DNA of 5,194 nt from an uncultured Collinsella sp. (lineage in GTDB: Bacteria > Actinomycetota > Coriobacteriia > Coriobacteriales > Coriobacteriaceae): positions 1 through 5,194 of the forward strand of contig CAAFMM010000087.1 of NCBI GenBank assembly GCA_900764025.1. Reading direction: 5' to 3'. Under the pieces are notes generated by a model. The model searched no databases. It was not told the DNA's origin and was given only the letters and a program-made list of their open reading frames with translations. Every line of letters begins with the position of its first letter. The first letter of the stretch is position 1. Below, piece by piece: positions 1 through 4,564 of this stretch. The position numbers and the translations under genes are program-made.

Positions 1-6
1 AGCGTC

Positions 7-1671
7 GTGAATAAGAAAGTTTGCTCCTTCCCGATCTTGTTTGCGCTGCTTGCCCTCCTGATCGGCACCTGCGCGGTTGTGTTCCCCGCTTCCGCGCAGG
101 CCGCGCCGACCTCGACCGGTTCCATCACGGTGAGCGGCACCGTGGCGCGCAGCTACGACGCCTACCAGATTTTTAGCGCCAACGTCGTCGACGGTGACTG
201 CGACGCCAAGATCGCCACCGACCTTGCCTGGGCAAGCGACGCCGTGCGCGACGCCGCGCTGCCTGTGCTGCACAGCGCCGGCATGCCCAATTCCCAGACC
301 ACCGCGCGGGAAGCTGCCGAGTGGCTCAACACCGATTCCCACCTTACGAGCGCGCTGAGCGCACAGCTCGCTCGTTCCCTCCAGAGCTCTGGCGCCGTGC
401 CTGTGGCCCTTAACGCGGGCACGACGGCCGAGCTACCCTGCGGCTACTGGCTCATCGTCGCTAAGGACGACGCCATCGCCCAAGGCGAGGCCGGCACCGC
501 GCCGATCATGGCCCTTGTGGGCGGTAGCGCCGTCACCGTCAAGCCCAAGGCCGCGACCCCCAAGGTCGCCAAGCACGTGCTGGAGGACGGCACCGCCGCC
601 TGGCAGAAGGCCGCCGACGCCACGGTCGCCGACGACCTGTACTGGCGCCTCTCGGCCACGGTCCCGGCGGGGCTCACGGCCTACGACACCTATACGGTGC
701 GGTTCGTCGACACCATGAGTGCGGGGCTCGACCCCTCCAAGGTGGCCGCGAGCGTGCACGTGTACGTGGCGCCGGGCGCGGACGGCGGCTTCGACGCCGT
801 CTCGACCGGCAAGGACGGCCGCGCCGGCACCGAGCCCGCGAAGGGCTGGACCGACATCACGGCCCAGTGCAAGGTCTCGGTCGACGGCAACACCTTCACC
901 GTGCGCACCGGCGACCTCATCGCCGCGCTCGGCGGGGCCGACGCCTTTACCGCGGGCGCCCGCGTGGTCGCCGTGTACAATGCGCCGCTCAACAGCGCGT
1001 GCAACCACGGCATCGCGAAGGGCAACCCCAACGAGGTCTACCTGCGCTACCCGCGCTCTCCCTTTGCCGACCAGTCCGGCGACGCCGGCTTCACCCGCAC
1101 GCCGAGCGACGATGCGTGCGCCTACACCTGGGATCTCGCGCTCACCAAGCGCGGCAGCGACGGCGACAAGCCGCTCGCCGGGGCGGTCCTGAGTATCACC
1201 GACGACCGCGGTCGCGCACTGGCGGCCGACGGCACGTGGGATGCGGAGGGCGAGGCCACCGTCACCACGGGCGAGGACGGCCGCGTGACCGTCTCGGGCG
1301 TGGACTCGGGCAAGCTGGAGGTCCGCGAGCTCAAGGCGCCCAAGGGCTACACCGCCTTCGAGGGCACGCGCTCCGTGACAGTCAAGGCCGAGGGCCTGGA
1401 CGTCGACCAGGTGGCCGCCGCCAAGCCCAAGCTCACCATCACGGCCGAGTCGCCCCTGCGTGCCGACAGCGCGGACGGGTCGACGGGCAGCCTGGAGGCG
1501 TCGCTCATCAACACGCCCACCGGCACACCCCCTAGCATTACCACCGGAGGCTTTATGCCCTCGACTGGCGATATGGCAATGTACGCCGCGGCCGCCGCAG
1601 CGGTCGCCGGAGCCGCGCTCATCGTGGTCGCGCTCCTGGTCAAGCGGGGAGGTGGCAGCCATAAAGAGTAG
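7..1671 (+). CDS. LPxTG-type pilin subunit with MPSTG sorting signal (SpaA/FimA-like)
   Basis: This is a secreted, cell-wall-linked pilus subunit of 554 residues. What is seen: a Sec signal peptide (MNKK, hydrophobic core about 10-27, likely cut near AQA at 30-32); an N-terminal domain (about 35-175) with YQIFSA at 52-57 and GYWL at 146-149; a pilin-type motif VKPK with Lys181; a D2-type fimbrial domain (about 185-365) beginning with Lys189; a CnaB domain (about 376-505) with Lys381, E-box Glu441 in REL..PKGY and Asn502; and a sorting signal MPSTG at 517-521, then a hydrophobic stretch and a KR tail. Five cysteines (65, 145, 288, 332, 371) lie in the mature protein. The D2 domain ends in YPRSP, where the paralogue downstream has YSNNP. 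The GTG start is chosen because it gives a clean signal peptide; the frame stays open to the window edge and the ribosome site is not visible. It probably shares a transcript with the next gene. As the non-canonical partner, a minor or tip pilin is the best guess. Confidence 0.93.
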   Translation: MNKKVCSFPILFALLALLIGTCAVVFPASAQAAPTSTGSITVSGTVARSYDAYQIFSANVVDGDCDAKIATDLAWASDAVRDAALPVLHSAGMPNSQTTAREAAEWLNTDSHLTSALSAQLARSLQSSGAVPVALNAGTTAELPCGYWLIVAKDDAIAQGEAGTAPIMALVGGSAVTVKPKAATPKVAKHVLEDGTAAWQKAADATVADDLYWRLSATVPAGLTAYDTYTVRFVDTMSAGLDPSKVAASVHVYVAPGADGGFDAVSTGKDGRAGTEPAKGWTDITAQCKVSVDGNTFTVRTGDLIAALGGADAFTAGARVVAVYNAPLNSACNHGIAKGNPNEVYLRYPRSPFADQSGDAGFTRTPSDDACAYTWDLALTKRGSDGDKPLAGAVLSITDDRGRALAADGTWDAEGEATVTTGEDGRVTVSGVDSGKLEVRELKAPKGYTAFEGTRSVTVKAEGLDVDQVAAAKPKLTITAESPLRADSADGSTGSLEASLINTPTGTPPSITTGGFMPSTGDMAMYAAAAAAVAGAALIVVALLVKRGGGSHKE

Positions 1672-1677
1672 CTGGCA

Positions 1678-1696
1678 GCCCCACAGAGAGCGGGGC
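1678..1696 (+). other. weak GC hairpin in the pilin-pilin intergenic gap
   Basis: GCCCC (1678-1682) can pair with GGGGC (1692-1696) across a 9-base loop, seven bases after the first pilin stop codon. There is no T-run after it, so it is not a terminator. It might slow decay or lower read-through and so set the ratio of the two pilins, but this is weak. The rest of the 108-base gap shows no convincing promoter. Confidence 0.2.
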
Positions 1697-1767
1697 GAGA
1701 CGTAGCGAAGTAGATGCTAAGACACAGACAGATGATGACCGATCGAATGAGTTACGAAGTAGAAAGC

Positions 1768-1773
1768 AGAGGA
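1768..1773 (+). promoter_or_regulatory. ribosome-binding site that fixes the second pilin start
   Basis: AGAGGA lies six bases before ATG 1780 and twelve before ATG 1786. The spacing favours 1780. The in-frame ATG codons further upstream (from 1714) have no such site and would put a charged stretch before the signal peptide. Confidence 0.75.
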
Positions 1774-1779
1774 AAGAAG

Positions 1780-3543
1780 ATGCACATGAACAAGAACATC
1801 GCACGCCTGGCAGTAACCGCCGGCCTCACAGCAGCGCTGAGCTTCGGTGGCGTCATGGCCCCGGTGACCATGGCGTTTGCTGATGGTGTGCCAACGGTGG
1901 CTACGGAGAAGGGCAAGGTGTTTATCACTGACCCTGACACTGAATATACCGACACATCTTTCAAGGGCATCCAGATTTTCAAGGCGACGGTCACACAGAA
2001 TAAGGATGGAAATACCTGGTCAGGTGATAAGACGCTTTCCGATATCGATTGGGCATCGCCTGAAGTTCAAAAAGTTGTGATTGGTGCATTTACTAGCACC
2101 GATGGAACTCGCGTCGATGGAGCTCCTCGTACGGATACAAGCGCTCAGGCTTGGGCCAAGTACATTAATGATCATGCCGGTAATAAAGTTGGTCAGACTG
2201 CCAAGGTTGACGCTGACTCCACGTTGGATAAGATTGCTGCCGCACTTGAGGGCTCGAATCTAACCTGGACAAAACCGAGCGGTTCCAACAAGAGTAACTT
2301 TGAGAGTCTAGACCAAGGCTACTGGCTTTTCGTGACCGATGTGCCCAGAAGGACCGGCAATACTGACGTGTACACTTCGCCGATTTTCACCATTGTTGGT
2401 GGCTCTGACGTTAATGTAGCCCCCAAGAAGAGCGTCCCCAACGTGACCAAGGCCGTCAAGGACGACAATAATGGCAGCTTTGTGACTGAGGAGGGTAAAA
2501 ATGTCTTCGAGGCGCCCAATAGGGTTGCGGACTCTGCATCCGACCAGCTGATTGAATACCAGCTTGCAGGTACCGTGGCCAGCAATATCAATACTTATAA
2601 AGAGTATAGCTATACCTTCACCGATGTTCTGCCTTCTACGATGGTGCCCGAGCTTAACGGCAATGATCCCGTTGTCGAGGTCAAGATTGGCGATCAGGTT
2701 GTTCATCCGAGTAGCTACAACAAAAGTTATGTAGATGGCAAACTTGAGGTTTCGTTCTCAAATCTGAAAAATGCCCATGTGAAAAAACAAGATGGCACCG
2801 AGGGCGCAGCCATTATCGTTGATGACAGCTCAAAGGTCTATGTGAACTATAAGGCAAGGCTTGACCCCACGAAGGTTAGCGCCAACATGCTTGGCAAAGG
2901 TCAAAAGAACACCGTCACTCTGACCTACTCTAACAACCCGCACGACAACAACGGCACTGGCACTACGGTTGACCACCCGGCCTACGACTACACCTACGGT
3001 ATCGATGTCAAAAAGGTTGGCTCCGACGAGGCGAAACCGCCTCTCGCAAACGTCGAATTTACTCTGCAAGAGGTCGGTACTGGAAAGTTCATCAAGAAGG
3101 ACGGCACAACTGCGAGCAACGAAACTGAGAACGGTGCAATTCTCAAGACGAATTCGACCGGAATGATAGAGGTCTTTGGCCTTGATGAAGGCACGTATAT
3201 TCTGAAGGAGAAAACTCCTGCGCCCGGTTACGACAATTCTCACGGCAGCAAGGGCATTAAGTTTACCATTACGCGTGATGGTGAGCTTTCCGAGAGCGAC
3301 AACACCGTGCGCAACCCTAAGCTTACAGTGACTGACGCAGACGATCAAAATCTCGTTGCTGCTGCCAACGCCACTAACGGCGTGGTTCACCTCACCGTCA
3401 CCGATAAGAAGGGCTCCGGCCTCCCGCTCACCGGTCTCAACGGCGTGACCTTCACTTGGATCGCTGGTGGCGCGGTGCTGTGCATTGGCGTGGCGCATCT
3501 CATCCGCAGCCGTAAGCAGGCTGAGGAGTCCGAGCAGGAGTAA
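1780..3543 (+). CDS. major LPxTG pilin subunit, LPLTG sorting signal (SpaA/FimA-like backbone)
   Basis: This is a probable shaft pilin of 587 residues, polymerised by a class C sortase. Seen in order: signal peptide with likely cleavage after AFA (32-34); an N-terminal domain with IQIFKA (64-69), WAS (91-93) and GYWL (180-183), all shared with the upstream pilin; pilin motif VAPK with Lys216, the expected intersubunit lysine; a D2-type fimbrial isopeptide domain with Lys224 and YSNNP (383-387) as its likely Lys-Asn partners; a CnaB domain with Lys412, E-box Glu477 in YILKEKTPAPGY, and Asp542 in VTDKKG where Asn is usual; LPLTG at 548-552; a hydrophobic anchor to about 575; and a charged tail. 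The mature ectodomain has no cysteine; the only Cys (568) is in the anchor. GC is about 70% over the signal-peptide coding line (1801-1860), about 45% at 2161-2220 and about 67% at 3421-3480, so the gene looks mosaic. A strong terminator follows 100 bases after the stop. The backbone role is inferred from canonical motifs and from being the pilin nearest the sortase. Confidence 0.95.
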   Translation: MHMNKNIARLAVTAGLTAALSFGGVMAPVTMAFADGVPTVATEKGKVFITDPDTEYTDTSFKGIQIFKATVTQNKDGNTWSGDKTLSDIDWASPEVQKVVIGAFTSTDGTRVDGAPRTDTSAQAWAKYINDHAGNKVGQTAKVDADSTLDKIAAALEGSNLTWTKPSGSNKSNFESLDQGYWLFVTDVPRRTGNTDVYTSPIFTIVGGSDVNVAPKKSVPNVTKAVKDDNNGSFVTEEGKNVFEAPNRVADSASDQLIEYQLAGTVASNINTYKEYSYTFTDVLPSTMVPELNGNDPVVEVKIGDQVVHPSSYNKSYVDGKLEVSFSNLKNAHVKKQDGTEGAAIIVDDSSKVYVNYKARLDPTKVSANMLGKGQKNTVTLTYSNNPHDNNGTGTTVDHPAYDYTYGIDVKKVGSDEAKPPLANVEFTLQEVGTGKFIKKDGTTASNETENGAILKTNSTGMIEVFGLDEGTYILKEKTPAPGYDNSHGSKGIKFTITRDGELSESDNTVRNPKLTVTDADDQNLVAAANATNGVVHLTVTDKKGSGLPLTGLNGVTFTWIAGGAVLCIGVAHLIRSRKQAEESEQE

Positions 3544-3555
3544 CGCTCGCTCACC

Positions 3556-3577
3556 CATCCCTTTGGCAGGTGGGATG
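3556..3577 (+). other. minor hairpin after the second pilin stop
   Basis: CATCCC (3556-3561) pairs with GGGATG (3572-3577) around a 10-base loop. There is no T-run. It may be a 3'-end stabiliser ahead of the true terminator, or chance. Confidence 0.2.
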
Positions 3578-3643
3578 TGATGGCCATGAGACTTGCGGAC
3601 ACTTTTCTCGTCCATTGACGTTCTTGCTTTGCCATTCTCTTTT

Positions 3644-3681
3644 CGGGGCAGACTCTGCACTGGAGTCTGCCCCGTTTTTTT
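3644..3681 (+). terminator. strong intrinsic terminator of the pilin unit
   Basis: A perfect 12-bp stem (3644-3655 with 3663-3674; left arm CGGGGCAGACTC) with a 7-base loop is followed by seven T residues (3675-3681). This is a textbook rho-independent terminator. It separates pilin transcription from everything downstream, including the sortase. Confidence 0.95.
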
Positions 3682-3711
3682 GGACAACGCAGGCAGCCTC
3701 CACCGTCCGAT

Positions 3712-3822
3712 GCGGGTACGTTCGTCATCGCGTTTCTTGACTCGTATGAGGTTCGGATTAAGGTCCGTAGGCGCACGCGCGGTGCGGACGGTAGAAGGCG
3801 TTTGCGCCGCAAGCGCAAATAA
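3712..3822 (+). pseudogene. 5'-truncated copy of the 49-residue small-protein gene
   Basis: This frame encodes AGTFVIAFLDSYEV and a basic tail ending LRRKRK, colinear with residues 14-49 of the intact copy at 4153-4302 and ending at the matching TAA. Over the shared codons there are about seven base differences, three of them silent, and no frameshift. No ATG, GTG or TTG with a ribosome site lies in frame upstream. The start, the leader and most of the hydrophobic segment are absent or diverged beyond recognition. It is most likely a dead remnant. Its downstream RNA structures are retained, so the non-coding part may still matter. Confidence 0.7.
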
Positions 3823-3823
3823 G

Positions 3824-3851
3824 AATGCCCGGGGTTAGAGGCCCGGGCATT
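3824..3851. terminator. conserved GC hairpin after the remnant stop codon, possibly bidirectional
   Basis: AATGCCCGGG (3824-3833) pairs perfectly with CCCGGGCATT (3842-3851) around an 8-base loop. On the + strand the following sequence (TAACAAAA) is a poor T-run. On the minus strand the stem leads into CTTATTTG, which is more terminator-like. The stem is unchanged in the second copy while the loop differs at five of eight positions. Confidence 0.5.
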
Positions 3852-3925
3852 TAACAAAACCAGAAAACTAGGCCGCCCGCGCTTTCGAACACTTACGCGG
3901 GATGCGTCGTTTCCTACAGACATTG

Positions 3926-3959
3926 TATCCCGAATCGCCCCGCCGATTCGGGATATTTT
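3926..3959 (+). terminator. hairpin plus TTTT closing the upstream repeat copy
   Basis: TATCCCGAATCG (3926-3937) and CGATTCGGGATA (3944-3955) form a perfect 12-bp stem with a 6-base loop, followed directly by TTTT. It is a plausible intrinsic terminator for + strand RNA. The stem is largely kept in the second copy. Confidence 0.6.
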
Positions 3960-4024
3960 GAAAACGCAAACACGTCAGGCAAACGCGGACAATGCGGCCA
4001 GGCTCCGCTGGGTGAGAGATCGTG

Positions 4025-4053
4025 TTTGTAACTATCGAACAAATGTTTGTCAA
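4025..4053 (-). promoter_or_regulatory. candidate minus-strand promoter facing the upstream repeat copy
   Basis: Read on the minus strand there is a consensus -35 TTGACA (complement of 4048-4053), a 17-base spacer, then TACAAA (complement of 4025-4030) as a fair -10. Transcription would begin near 4018 and run left, antisense to the structured tail of the upstream repeat. No minus-strand gene explains it, so the product would be an RNA. Confidence 0.4.
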
Positions 4054-4096
4054 AATCGCGTTTACCAGCTGTAAGTGCGAGTGCTCGCAGTAAAAT
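4047..4096 (+). promoter_or_regulatory. candidate promoter region of the small-protein gene
   Basis: Two options overlap here. One is TTGTCA (4047-4052), a 17-base spacer and TGTAAG (4070-4075). The other is a good -10, TAAAAT (4091-4096), with no clear -35, which would start RNA near 4103, right at the beginning of the complementary leader block. An inverted repeat TGCGAG-TG-CTCGCA (4076-4089) lies between them and could be an operator. Neither option is strong. Confidence 0.35.
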
Positions 4097-4103
4097 GGCT
4101 TTG

Positions 4104-4128
4104 CGACGCATCCCGTGCGTGGGCGGCC
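4104..4128 (+). repeat. leader block complementary to the 3' region of the small-gene transcript
   Basis: Bases 4104-4114 (CGACGCATCCC) can pair with 4379-4389 (ten Watson-Crick pairs and one G-U). Bases 4117-4120 (GCGT) can pair with 4375-4378 and bases 4121-4128 (GGGCGGCC) with 4351-4358. The three segments are colinear, with a 2-base bulge on this side and a 16-base loop on the other. The ribosome site of the small gene starts 13 bases after the block. Confidence 0.7.
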
Positions 4129-4140
4129 GACGACTCGATC

Positions 4141-4145
4141 GGAGG
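4141..4145 (+). promoter_or_regulatory. strong Shine-Dalgarno of the small-protein gene
   Basis: GGAGG sits seven bases before ATG 4153. It supports that start over the in-frame GTG at 4075, which has no such site. Confidence 0.8.
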
Positions 4146-4152
4146 TCACCAT

Positions 4153-4302
4153 ATGCTGAAATTCCTTAACGCGCTCGCCGCCCTCGCGGCGGTGGGCACG
4201 TTCGTCATCGCGTTTTTTGACTCGTATGAGGTTCGGTTTAAGGTCCGTAGGCGCACGCGCGGTGCGGACGGTGGACGGCATTTGCGTCGAAAGCGCAAAT
4301 AA
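4153..4302 (+). CDS. small hydrophobic peptide with highly basic tail, unknown function
   Basis: This is a 49-residue protein that I do not recognise. Residues 4-22 (FLNALAALAAVGTFVIAFF) form a single membrane-spanning segment long enough to cross the bilayer. Residues 28-49 carry about a dozen Arg/Lys and end LRRKRK, so the tail should stay in the cytoplasm or bind nucleic acid or phospholipid heads. The start is fixed by a GGAGG site at good spacing. A truncated relative lies 480 bases upstream. A conserved hairpin begins two bases after the stop codon, and the leader and the 3' region can pair with each other. Small size, one hydrophobic helix with a charged end, duplication and a structured transcript fit a type I toxin-like peptide, but no family match supports this. 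A harmless membrane microprotein is the main alternative. The position between pilin and sortase genes may be incidental. Confidence 0.75.
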   Translation: MLKFLNALAALAAVGTFVIAFFDSYEVRFKVRRRTRGADGGRHLRRKRK

Positions 4303-4303
4303 G

Positions 4304-4331
4304 AATGCCCGGGGGTCGGATCCCGGGCATT
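4304..4331. terminator. conserved GC hairpin after the small-gene stop, possibly bidirectional
   Basis: AATGCCCGGG (4304-4313) pairs with CCCGGGCATT (4322-4331), loop GGTCGGAT. It is adjacent to the TAA, where a terminator is expected, but the + strand tail TAACAAAA has few T residues, so much read-through is likely. The minus-strand side is T-richer. Confidence 0.5.
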
Positions 4332-4350
4332 TAACAAAAGCTGAAAACTA

Positions 4351-4389
4351 GGCCGCCCGCGCTCTCGTACACTTACGCGGGGTGCGTCG
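4351..4389 (+). repeat. 3' block complementary to the small-gene leader
   Basis: GGCCGCCC (4351-4358) and ACGCGGGGTGCGTCG (4375-4389) are the partners of 4121-4128 and 4104-4120. The block can also fold on itself (CCCGCG with CGCGGG), giving a competing local hairpin. The upstream repeat has the same block at 3871-3909, where the 11-base arm (3899-3909) is an exact complement of the leader. Confidence 0.7.
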
Positions 4390-4405
4390 TTTTCTATTGA
4401 CATTG

Positions 4406-4439
4406 TATCCCGAATCGCTCAGCCGATTCGGGACATTTT
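4406..4439 (+). terminator. hairpin plus TTTT closing the downstream repeat copy
   Basis: TCCCGAATCG (4408-4417) pairs with CGATTCGGGA (4424-4433) around a 6-base loop, followed after CA by TTTT (4436-4439). One outer pair present in the upstream copy is lost here (A4407 opposite C4434). It is a likely end of the small-gene transcript, about 140 bases past the stop. Confidence 0.6.
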
Positions 4440-4534
4440 GAAAACTCAAATGCGGGCCCATACTCGCACTGCGCAATGCTGCCAAGCTGCGTTGTCCGGC
4501 GCGGAAGCACGCTAATCGGCTATTATTTGTTTAG

Positions 4535-4548
4535 ACAACTCGAGTTGT
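4535..4548. promoter_or_regulatory. perfect 14-bp palindrome, candidate operator of the sortase gene
   Basis: ACAACTCGAGTTGT is a perfect palindrome ending one base before the sortase ribosome site. A possible -10 (TATTAT, 4521-4526) lies just upstream with no clear -35, so a bound repressor here would cover the start of transcription. TTGT at 4527-4530 also pairs with ACAA at 4535-4538, which would give a third half-site. The regulator is unknown. Confidence 0.45.
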
Positions 4549-4549
4549 A

Positions 4550-4555
4550 GAGGAG
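4550..4555 (+). promoter_or_regulatory. ribosome-binding site of the sortase gene
   Basis: GAGGAG lies nine bases before ATG 4565. The next in-frame ATG (4586) is too far from it. Confidence 0.7.
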
Positions 4556-4564
4556 TGACCGGCG

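Larger units (their letters stand above)
3712..4012 (+). repeat. upstream copy of a ~300-bp direct repeat
   Basis: From 3712 onward this stretch matches 4192 onward at a constant 480-base offset, by eye at roughly 87-93% identity through 3970. After a 4-base shift, weaker similarity continues to about 4012 (CAATGC..GCCA.GCT). It contains the 3' part of the small gene, three stem-loops and a T-run. Left of about 3712 similarity to the other copy fades, close to the pilin terminator. Confidence 0.9.
4192..4496 (+). repeat. downstream copy of the ~300-bp direct repeat
   Basis: This is the partner of 3712-4012. Identity is highest from 4198 to 4450 and then decays with a small shift to about 4496. 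It holds the 3' two-thirds of the intact small gene, its stop codon and three stem-loops. Confidence 0.9.

Noticed and set aside
433..1662. Long minus-strand open frame opposite the first pilin
   Set aside because: Its composition is Arg/Gly/Ala/His-rich low-complexity translation expected from the antisense of a GC-rich gene, with no start signal or domain.
1714..1779. Upstream extension of the second pilin from ATG 1714
   Set aside because: It would add a charged stretch before the signal peptide, and the ribosome site fits ATG 1780.
3593..3838. Plus-strand frame over the pilin terminator
   Set aside because: It spans the terminator hairpin and reads the small-gene remnant out of frame.
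3387..3923. Minus-strand open frame across the upstream repeat, with a similar start in the second copy (4146-4403)
   Set aside because: The two versions share about 60 residues because the DNA is duplicated, but by eye most base differences change the amino acid in this frame, and no ribosome site precedes the ATG.
4075..4152. GTG 4075 as start of the small gene
   Set aside because: It has no ribosome site, lies inside an inverted repeat and the promoter region, and would spoil the short N-terminal end before the membrane segment.
4104..4389. MITE or transposon bounded by terminal inverted repeats
   Set aside because: The direct repeat continues about 100 bases beyond the right inverted block, no target duplication is visible, and the upstream copy has no left block; still the chief alternative to RNA pairing.
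3682..4564. CRISPR array, tRNA or attachment site in the gene-poor stretch
   Set aside because: There are only two long copies and no short regularly spaced repeats, no cloverleaf was recognised, and no integrase gene is present.
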